Source: an uncultured Clostridia bacterium
Lineage (GTDB): Bacteria > Bacillota > Clostridia > Oscillospirales > Oscillospiraceae
Length of the DNA stretch: 37,877 nt
Assembly: GCA_945948185.1 (NCBI GenBank)
Contig: CAMFAL010000011.1
Location: 1-37,877 of the forward strand
Direction of reading: 5' to 3'
The notes below the pieces were generated by a model. The model had not been told where the DNA came from and did no database searches. It saw only the letters and a list, made by a program, of their open reading frames with translations. This document shows, piece by piece, positions 15,808 to 23,203 of this stretch (position 1 is its first letter; every line of letters begins with the position of its first letter). A program made the position numbers and the translations under genes.

Positions 15808-17013
15808 TTATTGATTTTGAAAATTCCAAGCGATAAAGGGCGAAACCATCAGCCGCTGATAGACGGCACGGAGGTCCATGGAAAGCAGCACGTCGGTGGG
15901 AACGGCCTTTTGCAGTAGGGACTCGGAGAGCTTTTCCAGATCACTGTGATAGAGGTATTCGCCCGACTTCCAGTCGGCTTCGCAATAGAGGTCTCTCAAT
16001 TTCAGATTCAGCTTGCTGCTCTCACTTTGCTGCTGCCAGTAGGCGGCGGAAAGCCCCAGGCAGCCGTCCATGCTTTCGGCATACGCCGCGCTTTCGGCAA
16101 GTTCTTCCTCGGAGAGGGAAATTCCCTTTTTTTCCGCAAGGACCTGGAAAGGCGCATGATAATCGCACCAGAACTGAGTGGCGTCGCTCAGGGCTTTGTC
16201 TACTCCACCCTTGCGTTGATAGAGGGAGGTGCACAGTTGGCTGGCAAACAGCTCCGCAGAGATGTCTTTACCGTCCACGGACAAGAGCACAGTCTCCGGT
16301 TCCACGCAGAGAACGTCCCGGCGCAGGTCAAAGGATTTAAGGGTGAAGGTCAGCCGCTGGTCTGGGTCTGCGAGCCGGGCCAGCATGGCGGCAGCCGCGC
16401 CTCGGGTCAGAGAAGCAGATTCACCAAAGGTGCCATAGGCATCGCTTCCATTCAGGATACCCGCCTGGTAGAAGGCCAGAACGCGGGTGTCCGTGCTGTC
16501 GGGCACGATACTGACTTCGTTGATGGCGGAAAGAGGCTCCGGAAGCACGCCCGCCAGCATAGCGACAAAACAGAGCCGGGTGCAGGGGACATTGGCAAAA
16601 TCCGATGTGGTCCAATCAAACCGCTTGAGGATTTCCCGGACACCGTCATCTTCACAATGTCTGTTCAGGTAATTTACGGCGGGCTGATACCATGCTTCGC
16701 CTTCACCGGGAGCGGGAAGAACACCGTTGCCGCCGCGCAGCAGGCTATGGAGCCGGGCGGTGATGACGGTAATCTGGGCGCCGGTCAGGGGGGAGGCGGC
16801 GTCAAATTTCTCAGTCGGTTTTCCCTCCATCAGACCGCCTTCATAGACGGTTTTTACATAGTTTTCGCACCAGGTGCCTGTCACATCCGCGAAACCGGGA
16901 GCGTCTTTTATCTTTGGCACCAGCCAGCTGCTGCTTTTGGCGGCGGAGACGGGAAGGGTGCACAGGAGTATCGCCAGAGACAGAAGCAGGGCTGTAAGGC
17001 GTGATTTTTTCAT
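15808..17013 (-). CDS. Secreted SLH-domain protein between hisS and aspS
   Basis: An exported 401-aa protein. Signal peptide at 1-24 (starting MKKSRLTALLLSLAIL, ending VSAA), then S-layer-homology-like repeats (about 30-95, FADVTGTWCENYVKTVYEGG; and about 180-230 with DTRVLAFYQAGILNGSDAYGTFG) and a C-terminal helical region beginning VLLSVDGKDISAELFASQL that resembles the N-terminal part of SurA/PrsA-type foldases. The start at 17013 follows GGCAGGAG; an upstream in-frame start at 17058 lacks a site and would bury the signal peptide. It sits 53 bases after hisS and 33 before aspS with no terminator between, so it must be transcribed with them. An envelope protein inside a synthetase operon is unexpected; function unknown. 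Confidence 0.85.
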   Translation of the reverse strand: MKKSRLTALLLSLAILLCTLPVSAAKSSSWLVPKIKDAPGFADVTGTWCENYVKTVYEGGLMEGKPTEKFDAASPLTGAQITVITARLHSLLRGGNGVLPAPGEGEAWYQPAVNYLNRHCEDDGVREILKRFDWTTSDFANVPCTRLCFVAMLAGVLPEPLSAINEVSIVPDSTDTRVLAFYQAGILNGSDAYGTFGESASLTRGAAAAMLARLADPDQRLTFTLKSFDLRRDVLCVEPETVLLSVDGKDISAELFASQLCTSLYQRKGGVDKALSDATQFWCDYHAPFQVLAEKKGISLSEEELAESAAYAESMDGCLGLSAAYWQQQSESSKLNLKLRDLYCEADWKSGEYLYHSDLEKLSESLLQKAVPTDVLLSMDLRAVYQRLMVSPFIAWNFQNQ

Positions 17014-17066
17014 GCAAATCAACTCCTGCCTGTATATTTCGTGAGATATATTACGCAATGTTTTGT

Positions 17067-18425
17067 TTATCCCAGGATGACGGCACCCTTTTCCTTCTCC
17101 GCCAGGCCCGCCTTGATGCGGTAGATGGTGGCGGCGGACTCCAGCTTGGTCTGCTCGCCGGTGGCCATGTCCTTACAGGCTACCACCCCAGCGTTAATTT
17201 CGTCCTCGCCCAGGAAGATGACGTAGGGGATGCCCAGCTTGTCGGCGTAGCTGATCTTCTGCTTGAACTTTTTATTCTCGCCGTGGATCTGGGACCGGAT
17301 GCCGTTTTCACGGAGCTGGGTTGCCAGAGAAATGGCGGCAGACAGATCATCGGTCATAGGCAGAATCAGTACGTCAGCGGGGGCGGTGGGCAGGTCGGGG
17401 TTCAGCATTCCCTGCTCGCCCAGGACGTAGAACAGGCGGGTCAGGCCGATGGAGATGCCAACGCCGGGGAGCTGTTTGTCGGTGTAGTACTCCGCCAGGT
17501 TGTCGTAGCGGCCACCGGAGCAGACGGAGCCGATCTCCGGGTGGTCCAGCAGGGTGGTCTCGTAGACGGTGCCGGTGTAGTAGTCCAGGCCACGAGCGAT
17601 GGTGAGGTCTACGGCAAAGTTTTCGGCGGGCACGCCAAAGGCCGCCAGGTACTTCACCACGGTGTTCAGCTCGTCCAGACCGGTGTCAAAGACCTCGTTA
17701 CGGCCCTTGTAACCTTCCAGTGCAGTCAGCACCTCTTCATTGGTGCCGGTGATGGCGATGAACTTGAGAATCTCGCTGGCCTGCTCCTCGGTCAGGGAAA
17801 TTTCCACATCCATCAGAATGGCCTTTACCTTCTCGGAGCCGATCTTGTCCAGCTTGTCCACGGTGCGCATGATGTCGCCGGATTTTTCCGTCAGGCCCAG
17901 CATGGCGTAGAAGCCGTTGAGAATCTTCCGGTTGTTGACCCGGATCTGGAACCGCTTCAGGCCAAGAGTGGAGAAGGTCTTGTAAATGATGGAGGGAATC
18001 TCCGCCTCGTTGACGATGGACAGCTTACCGTCGCCGATGATGTCAATGTCCGCCTGATAGAACTCCCGGAAGCGGCCCCGCTGAGCACGCTCACCGCGAT
18101 ACACCTTGCCGATCTGATAGCGGCGGAAGGGAAAGGTCAGATCGTTGTAGTGCAGGGCCACATACTTGGCCAGGGGGACCGTCAGATCGAACCGCAGGGC
18201 CAGGTCGGCGTCGCCCTTCTGGAAGCGGTAAATCTGCTTCTCGGTCTCGCCGCCGCCCTTGGCCAGCAGCACGTCGCTGGACTCGATGACAGGGGTGTCC
18301 AGGGGGGTGAAGCCATACAGGGAGTAGGTGCGGCGCAGCACCTCCATGATGCGCTCCATCTGCTGCTGGGGCGCGGGGAGGAGCTCCATAAAGCCGGACA
18401 GCGTTCGGGGGGTCATTTTTGCCAT
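17067..18425 (-). CDS. hisS: Histidyl-tRNA synthetase, archaeal/eukaryotic-like type
   Basis: Class II enzyme of 452 aa that charges tRNA-His. The HisA-type signature ARGLDYYTGTVYE is present near residue 283, and the C-terminal anticodon-binding domain begins about 340. Two features differ from the common bacterial form: LRFDLTVPLAKYVA replaces the usual LRPEGTA-type motif, and IGKVYRGERAQRGRFREFYQ with ADIDIIG matches the archaeal/eukaryotic-type motif 2 as I recall it. The start at 18425 follows AAGGAGA (8-base spacer). First gene of the operon hisS-SLH-aspS, behind a T-box. The synthetase call is firm; the lineage assignment is from motif memory. Confidence 0.96.
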   Translation of the reverse strand: MAKMTPRTLSGFMELLPAPQQQMERIMEVLRRTYSLYGFTPLDTPVIESSDVLLAKGGGETEKQIYRFQKGDADLALRFDLTVPLAKYVALHYNDLTFPFRRYQIGKVYRGERAQRGRFREFYQADIDIIGDGKLSIVNEAEIPSIIYKTFSTLGLKRFQIRVNNRKILNGFYAMLGLTEKSGDIMRTVDKLDKIGSEKVKAILMDVEISLTEEQASEILKFIAITGTNEEVLTALEGYKGRNEVFDTGLDELNTVVKYLAAFGVPAENFAVDLTIARGLDYYTGTVYETTLLDHPEIGSVCSGGRYDNLAEYYTDKQLPGVGISIGLTRLFYVLGEQGMLNPDLPTAPADVLILPMTDDLSAAISLATQLRENGIRSQIHGENKKFKQKISYADKLGIPYVIFLGEDEINAGVVACKDMATGEQTKLESAATIYRIKAGLAEKEKGAVILG

Positions 18426-18532
18426 GGCGATTGTCTCCTTTTGTAAAAAGTGTCGTCGGCCGCTTGTGCCCCGAAGGGGTATTTCAAAGGCCGTGGGGTC
18501 TGGGGTGAAACCCCGTCAAACTGTTTTGGAAA

Positions 18533-18573
18533 TTAAAAAGAATGCTCCCGTCCCAAGGCTTTGGGACGAGAGC
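18533..18573 (-). terminator. T-box-controlled terminator before hisS
   Basis: On the minus strand GCTCTCGTCCCAA / TTGGGACGGGAGC (one G-U pair), loop AGCC, then ATTCTTTTT. It is the OFF state of the leader. Confidence 0.88.
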
Positions 18574-18777
18574 GAATGTTCGCTTCGTGGTGCCACCCAA
18601 ATTCAAGGCCCGAAGGGCCTCCTTTGGCCTCCTGTTACGGGGAGGGTGCCGTGGGCGTTTCCGCCCCCGCTCCGCCGCTGTCCTTCCTTCAGACCGAACG
18701 GGGCGCTTTCAGCGGCGCGTCCCTCTCTGGAGATCGGTGTCTGAAGTACTGCTGCGGCATCTTTACGGTGAATTCAC
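18533..18777 (-). promoter_or_regulatory. T-box leader of hisS-SLH-aspS, Asp (GAC)-type
   Basis: A tRNA-responsive leader on the minus strand. Elements seen: AGAGAGGG and GCTGAAAGC in stem I, a GAC triplet at 18680-18682 in AAGGACAG as candidate specifier, and the T-box GGGTGGCACCACG (18586-18598). The bulge UGGC (18592-18595) pairs with GCCA; a G discriminator fits tRNA-Asp, whereas tRNA-His carries C. Both signs therefore point to Asp, not His, although hisS is the first gene. The leader ends with the intrinsic terminator at 18533-18573. Between this and hisS lie two small GC hairpins (18469-18479 and 18502-18514) of no known role. Confidence 0.85.
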
Positions 18778-18783
18778 GCACAG

Positions 18784-18812
18784 ATTGTATCCGTTTTTCG
18801 GGGAAATGTCAA
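18784..18812 (-). promoter_or_regulatory. Sigma-A promoter of the hisS operon
   Basis: On the minus strand TTGACA (18807-18812), 17-bp spacer, TACAAT (18784-18789). The -35 overlaps the stop codon of the upstream MgsA-like gene. Confidence 0.85.
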
Positions 18813-19222
18813 GCGATGGGACGGGTAGAGGGGTTCACAATGCAGCGCCAGTCCAGATCGCCCCGGGCCAGACCCAGCACCAGCATCTCGGCAGTGGCGA
18901 TGTTGCTGGCGAAGGGGATGTTATTCTGGTCGCAGAGACGGGAGATATAGGAGATCTCTCCGGCCATCTTCTCATTGTTGGGGTCGTTGAAGAACAGCAC
19001 CAGGTCGAATTCGTTGTAGGCGATGCGGGCACCGATCTGCTGGCTGCCGCCGTGGGCATAGGACAGGAAGCAGTGGACTTTGAGGCCGGTGGCGTCGGCT
19101 ACCATGTGGCCGGTGGTGTTGGTGGCGTAAATGTGGTGCTGGGACAGAATGCCCGCGTAGGCGGTGCAGAACTGGACCATCAGGTCCTTCTTGTTATCGT
19201 GGGACATGAGAGCGATATTCAT
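18809..19222 (-). CDS. Methylglyoxal synthase-like protein lacking key active-site residues
   Basis: A 137-aa cytosolic protein with the MGS-like fold. It aligns with E. coli MgsA at a constant offset of 11: H8, D9 and K12 correspond to H19, D20 and K23, S54 to S65, and D80 to D91. But the catalytic base D71 is S60 (GGSQQ instead of GGDQQ), phosphate-site G66 is Y55, and the HDPD segment with H98 and D101 is replaced by AGEI. MgsA converts dihydroxyacetone phosphate to methylglyoxal; with these changes that activity is doubtful and a regulatory or ligand-binding role is more likely. RBS AAAGGAG precedes ATG 19222. It follows the MinD-like gene by 18 bases; in many Clostridia mgsA sits next to min/rod genes, so the pairing is a conserved neighbourhood. 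Confidence 0.8.
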   Translation of the reverse strand: MNIALMSHDNKKDLMVQFCTAYAGILSQHHIYATNTTGHMVADATGLKVHCFLSYAHGGSQQIGARIAYNEFDLVLFFNDPNNEKMAGEISYISRLCDQNNIPFASNIATAEMLVLGLARGDLDWRCIVNPSTRPIA

Positions 19223-19240
19223 CGGAGTAGGCTCCTTTCT

Positions 19241-19987
19241 TTATTTAATGCGCAGCAGGGGGACTCGTCCGCCCTGCAGGCGTGCCGCGATATTCCGGTA
19301 GGCCCACGCGGCGGGGCTTTGGCTGCTTGCCAGGAGCAGGGGGATGCCCTGATTCAGACTGAGAAGCAGAGTGTCGTCCTCCGGGACTACCCCTATGAGG
19401 GGCAAGCCTGCCTTGTCAATGGCGTCGTCAATGGTGGCGTGCATACTGCGCAGCAGCTTCTTTCGCACACGGTTCACCACCAGATGCAGCTTTCCGTTGC
19501 CGAAGCTGTCCAGCTCCATAACGGTGTGCTGGGCATCCCGCAGGGAGGAGGGGTCTGTGGTGGTGACCACCACGGCCCGGTCCGCGGCGGCGGTAGCCAG
19601 CAGAAAACCGGTGCCAAGGCCCGCCGGAGCGTCCAGCAGGCAGAAGTCATATCGTTTGCGGACTTCCGCCAACAGGTCCGCCATCTGGGTCTCCGTCACC
19701 GGGCGGCCCCGGGTACGGACGGGGGCGGTCAGCAGGAACAGTCCCGGCAGCTGGGGGTGTTCCACCACGGCGGAGTCCAGGGAGCAGCGACCCTGAGCCA
19801 CGTCAGAGAAGTCCATGAGGGCCCGGTCGGAAAGGCCCAGCGCCAGGTCCAGGTTGCGGAGGCCCACATCGCAGTCGAGGCACAGCACCCGGCGACCAGA
19901 CAGAGCCAGGGCTTCTCCCACGCCGGCGGTGAAGGACGTTTTTCCCGTTCCTCCCTTGCCGGACACTATGGCGATACACTGACCCAT
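19241..19987 (-). CDS. minD: MinD-like P-loop ATPase
   Basis: A deviant Walker-A ATPase of 248 aa related to MinD, which positions the division site on the membrane. Walker A is SGKGGTGKT at 9-17 with the signature Lys, the MinD-type DCDVGLRNLDLALGL at 38-52, and APAGLGTG near 120. The usual C-terminal amphipathic membrane helix (as in LKRLFG) is not obvious; the protein ends RLQGGRVPLLRIK. No minC or minE is seen nearby, so it may work alone or with genes elsewhere. The start has AGGAGG five bases upstream. An extended -10 is at 20031-20039. Symbol minD is tentative; a FlhG-like or other MinD paralogue cannot be excluded, but no flagellar genes are present. Confidence 0.75.
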   Translation of the reverse strand: MGQCIAIVSGKGGTGKTSFTAGVGEALALSGRRVLCLDCDVGLRNLDLALGLSDRALMDFSDVAQGRCSLDSAVVEHPQLPGLFLLTAPVRTRGRPVTETQMADLLAEVRKRYDFCLLDAPAGLGTGFLLATAAADRAVVVTTTDPSSLRDAQHTVMELDSFGNGKLHLVVNRVRKKLLRSMHATIDDAIDKAGLPLIGVVPEDDTLLLSLNQGIPLLLASSQSPAAWAYRNIAARLQGGRVPLLRIK

Positions 19988-20030
19988 GGCGACCTCCTTT
20001 CAACCAAAATTGTTTACTAGCCCATGGAAC

Positions 20031-20039
20031 ATTATACCA
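20031..20039 (-). promoter_or_regulatory. Extended -10 promoter of minD-mgsA
   Basis: On the minus strand TGGTATAAT, an extended -10 element with no convincing -35. It lies between the rsmG stop and the minD start. Confidence 0.5.
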
Positions 20040-20083
20040 TGATTTTCCGAAGCGTACAGCCCCAAAATGGAGAATTATCTGAA

Positions 20084-20779
20084 TTATAGCGGAGATTTCT
20101 TGATTTTCGCAAAGGTTCTAGGGTATTTTTTGGGGGTTTCCTTTATTTTCTGAATAAAAATGACACGGTGGCTGACTTCTGTGCCGGGAATGACGTAATC
20201 CTTTACGTCTGCCACTTGGCCCCCTAAAGTGGCGATGGCCTTCTGGGCCTCTGCCAGCTCGGCGTCGGAGTCCACGGATTTCATGGACAGGAAAGTGCCG
20301 CCCACCTTCACCAGGGGAAGGCACAGCTCGGAGAGCATCCGAAGATTGGCCACGGCCCGGGAGGTGACGATGTCGAAGCCTTCCCGGTGCTGGGCGGCGA
20401 ATTCCTCGGCCCGGGCGTGGACACAGTCCACGTCTCCGAAGCCCAGGCCGTCGCAGACTTCCTTTAGAAAGTCGATGCGTTTGTTGAGACTGTCCAGCAG
20501 GGTCAGGCGGATGGAAGTCTCCAGGATGCGCAGGGGCATTCCGGGGAATCCGGCACCGGTGCCAACATCTGCCACAGTTTTGCCCCGGAAGTCCGCCATG
20601 GTCAGTAGGGCGGCGCAGTCCAGAAAGTGCAGCGTGGCAATGTCTGCCGGTTCCGTAATGGCGGTCAGATTCATGACCTTGTTTTTCTCCACCAGCATGC
20701 CGGCGTAGCGCTCCAGAGCGGGGATGCCCTCGGTGGGGAGGCCTAATTCCGTCAGGCCAGTGGTCAGTAATTCTCTCAT
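20084..20779 (-). CDS. rsmG: 16S rRNA (guanine527-N7)-methyltransferase RsmG
   Basis: Methylates G527 of 16S rRNA with S-adenosylmethionine. The 231-aa protein has the expected length, the SAM-binding motif VGTGAGFPGMPL near 72-83, NKVMNLTAI near 33-41, and TSRAVANLRML in the conserved region. I start at ATG 20779, since the family begins at this position (MRELLTTGL); an upstream extension is not conserved sequence and overlaps the TPR pseudogene. TGAGGA lies about six bases before. rsmG usually lies close to parA-parB near oriC; here mscL, serS and others lie between. The 10 bases upstream border the pseudogene. Confidence 0.95.
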   Translation of the reverse strand: MRELLTTGLTELGLPTEGIPALERYAGMLVEKNKVMNLTAITEPADIATLHFLDCAALLTMADFRGKTVADVGTGAGFPGMPLRILETSIRLTLLDSLNKRIDFLKEVCDGLGFGDVDCVHARAEEFAAQHREGFDIVTSRAVANLRMLSELCLPLVKVGGTFLSMKSVDSDAELAEAQKAIATLGGQVADVKDYVIPGTEVSHRVIFIQKIKETPKKYPRTFAKIKKSPL

Positions 20780-20789
20780 AAGACGATCC

Positions 20790-21223
20790 TCAGTTGTTGC
20801 ATTCTTCCAGAAAGCTGCCGTCGGGATCAAGCTTTGCTTCATGCAGCTTAGTCTCAGACTGGTAGTGCGTTTGGCGGATCTGGACGTACTGGATGTATTC
20901 ACTGTATCCCGAACCGCTGATAAAGGTTTCGTTGCGGGGGCCGGACATGGTATAGGTGTAGCTCCAGTGGTACTCCTGCCCGTCATACCGGATGAGGTCA
21001 AAGGTCAGTTCCACGGTGGAGCCGGCATACACCTGGGCTTTAGGCCGATGTAAGCGTCCGGCTGCTTTGGGTCGACCTCAATAGCGGAGGTAAAGGTGAT
21101 GATGGCCTCTTCGTACTTGCCGTGGGACAGGTATTTGACACTCAGGTCATACTGCTCCTGCCATGTGAGGACAGAGCTGCCGCCGTTAGCCTTATCCCTG
21201 CCGCAGGCGGTCAGGGACAGGCA
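20790..21223 (-). pseudogene. Decayed TPR lipoprotein gene
   Basis: A broken gene in two frames. The N-terminal part lacks a start codon and most of the signal peptide: it begins at CLSLTACG (a lipobox, LTAC), then has a TPR-like helix pair YLSHGKYEEAIITFTSAIEV and DPKQPDAYIGL before running out of frame near 21020. The second part, in another frame (VYAGSTVELTFDLIRYDG ... SFLEECNN), continues as a beta-rich domain to a stop at 20790. The join looks like an internal deletion combined with a frame change. The original would have been an exported tetratricopeptide lipoprotein; the current form is unlikely to be made. Confidence 0.75.
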
Positions 21224-21259
21224 AGTGTCACACCAGTGTCAGAGCGGTATGACCGGTTC

Positions 21260-21703
21260 TTATTTGTTTTTCAGCAGGTCGCGGATCTCGGTGAGCAGCT
21301 TTTCCTCAGCGGAGGGCTCGGGAGGAGCGGGAGGCGCGGCGGGAGCCTCTTCCTTCTTGCGGTGCAGGGAATTGATAAACTTGATGAGGCAGAACACGGC
21401 GAAGGCGATGATGATGAAGTCCAGAATGGTGGCCAAGAAGCTGCCGTACTTGATGGCCACTTCGGTGGCGGGGTCGATCACGCCGTCGGCGCCGACCACA
21501 GCGGCCTTCAGGACGATTTTCCAGTTGGAGAAGTCCACGCCGCCGGTGAGCATGGAGACGGCGGGCATGATGACATCATTGACCAGGGAGGTGGAGATTT
21601 TGCCGAAGGCACCGCCGATGATGACGCCGACAGCCATGTCCATCACGTTGCCCCGGGCGATAAACTGCTTAAATTCTGCCATGAAACCAGTATTCTTTGC
21701 CAT
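21260..21703 (-). CDS. mscL: Large-conductance mechanosensitive channel MscL
   Basis: A pentameric membrane channel that opens on hypoosmotic shock to release solutes. The 147-aa protein has the typical N-terminal [28 protein letters not shown] (first helix, with the conserved FKQFI-type start), a periplasmic loop (about 50-80) and a second helix [21 protein letters not shown], then a charged C-terminal bundle [12 protein letters not shown] after a Pro/Ala-rich linker. The start at 21703 follows AGGAGGT. A -10-like TATAAT is at 21734-21739 with weak -35. It appears to be its own transcription unit between serS and the pseudogene. Confidence 0.96.
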   Translation of the reverse strand: MAKNTGFMAEFKQFIARGNVMDMAVGVIIGGAFGKISTSLVNDVIMPAVSMLTGGVDFSNWKIVLKAAVVGADGVIDPATEVAIKYGSFLATILDFIIIAFAVFCLIKFINSLHRKKEEAPAAPPAPPEPSAEEKLLTEIRDLLKNK

Positions 21704-21824
21704 AAAAATATACCTCCTGTTATATAATTTAAAATTATAACGATTTGGAATAAATTTTACCAGTGCCTTTCCTCAGTTTGCCTTGGCCAAAACGCTTGAC
21801 ACCGCACAGCGGCAGCCTGTGGAC

Positions 21825-23129
21825 TTATTTTTTGGGCACCAGCTTGTCCTTGCCACCCATGTAGGGACGCAGGACCTCGGGGATCAGGACGGTGCCGTCG
21901 GCCTGGAGGTTGTTCTCCAGGAAAGCGATCAGCATGCGGGGAGGCGCCACGCAGGTGTTGTTGAGGGTATGGCACAGCTGCATCTTGCCGTTTTCGTCCT
22001 TATAGCGGATACGCAGGCGGCGGGCCTGGGCGTCGCCCAGGTTAGAGCAGGAGCAGACCTCGAAGTACTTCTGCTGACGGGGGGACCAGGCCTCAATGTC
22101 GCAGGACTTGACCTTCAGGTCGGCCAGGTCGCCGGAGCAGCACTCCAGCTGGCGGACGGGGATGTCCAGAGAGCGGAACAGCTCCACGGAGTAGCGCCAC
22201 AGCTTCTCGTACCAGTCCTTGCTCTCCTCGGGTTTGCAGACCACGATCATCTCCTGCTTCTCGAACTGGTGGATGCGGTACACACCACGCTCTTCAATGC
22301 CGTGGGCACCCTTCTCCTTGCGGAAGCAGGGGGAGTAGGAGGTCAGGGTCTGGGGCAGCTGCTCAGAGGGAATGATCTGGTCGATGAAGCGGCCGATCAT
22401 GGAGTGCTCGGAGGTGCCGATCAGGTACAGGTCCTCGCCCTCGATCTTGTACATCATGGCGTCCATGTCGGTCTGGCTCATGACGCCCTCCACCACGTTG
22501 CCGTGGATCATGAAGGGGGGGATGCAGTAGGTGAAGCCCTTGTTGATCATGAAGTCGCGGCCGTAGGCCAGAACGGCCTCGTGGAGCCGGGCGATGTCAC
22601 CCAGCAGATAGTAGAAGCCGTTGCCGGAGACCCGGCCGGCGGCATCCAGATCAATGCCGCCGAAGGATTCCATAATTTCGGTGTGGTAGGGGATGGGGAA
22701 GTCGGGGGTGACCGCTTCGCCGAAACGCTCGACCTCCATGTTGCAGGAGTCATCGGGGCCGATGGGAACGGACTCATCGATGATGTTGGGAATTACCAGC
22801 ATAATCTTGCGAACCTTCTCATCCAGCTCGCTCTCCAGCTTTTCCAGCTCCGCCAGGCGGTCTGCCTGCTCCTTTACCTGGGCCTTGACGGCCTCGGCTT
22901 CCTGGAGCTTGCTGGGGTCCTTCTTAGCCTGGCCCATGAGCATACCGATCTGCTTGGACAGAGTGTTGCGGTTGGAGCGCAGCTGGTCGGCCTCCACGAT
23001 GGCGGCGCGCCGCTTGGTGTCCAGACCAATGACCTCGTCCACCAGGGGAAGCTTGGAATCCTGGAACTTTTTCTTAATGTTTTCCTTGACAATGTCGGGA
23101 TTTTCCCGGACAAAACGAATATCGAGCAT
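21825..23129 (-). CDS. serS: Seryl-tRNA synthetase, archaeal-like variant
   Basis: Class II enzyme of 434 aa that charges tRNA-Ser (and the tRNA for selenocysteine where present). N-terminal coiled-coil arm about 30-105, then the catalytic core. The active-site loop reads LYLIGTSEHSMIG rather than the usual bacterial TAE form, motif 2 is FRKEKGAHGIEERGVYRIHQF, and motif 3 is NNTCVAPPRMLIAFLEN with PEVLRPYMGG. This GTSEH and AHG...G(I/V)YR(V/I)HQF pattern resembles the haloarchaeal-type SerRS I recall. The start follows AAGGAGA. It lies 74 bases after the coiled-coil membrane gene, with a parS-like site between. Confidence 0.95.
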   Translation of the reverse strand: MLDIRFVRENPDIVKENIKKKFQDSKLPLVDEVIGLDTKRRAAIVEADQLRSNRNTLSKQIGMLMGQAKKDPSKLQEAEAVKAQVKEQADRLAELEKLESELDEKVRKIMLVIPNIIDESVPIGPDDSCNMEVERFGEAVTPDFPIPYHTEIMESFGGIDLDAAGRVSGNGFYYLLGDIARLHEAVLAYGRDFMINKGFTYCIPPFMIHGNVVEGVMSQTDMDAMMYKIEGEDLYLIGTSEHSMIGRFIDQIIPSEQLPQTLTSYSPCFRKEKGAHGIEERGVYRIHQFEKQEMIVVCKPEESKDWYEKLWRYSVELFRSLDIPVRQLECCSGDLADLKVKSCDIEAWSPRQQKYFEVCSCSNLGDAQARRLRIRYKDENGKMQLCHTLNNTCVAPPRMLIAFLENNLQADGTVLIPEVLRPYMGGKDKLVPKK

Positions 23130-23163
23130 GGGTTGCTTCTCCTTTTGTATATCAAAATATTAA

Positions 23164-23179
23164 TGTTTCACGTGAAACG
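23164..23179. promoter_or_regulatory. parS-like site 1
   Basis: TGTTTCACGTGAAACG differs from the Firmicutes parS consensus (TGTTNCACGTGAAACA) only at the last base. It lies in the gap between serS and the parB-linked coiled-coil gene, 0.6 kb from parB. Confidence 0.85.
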
Positions 23180-23203
23180 CAAGGTGCGAGTGGGGATATG
23201 ACA

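Noticed and set aside
17001-18446. Plus-strand frame opposite hisS
   Set aside because: Shadow of HisRS; also spans the real start and leader of hisS.
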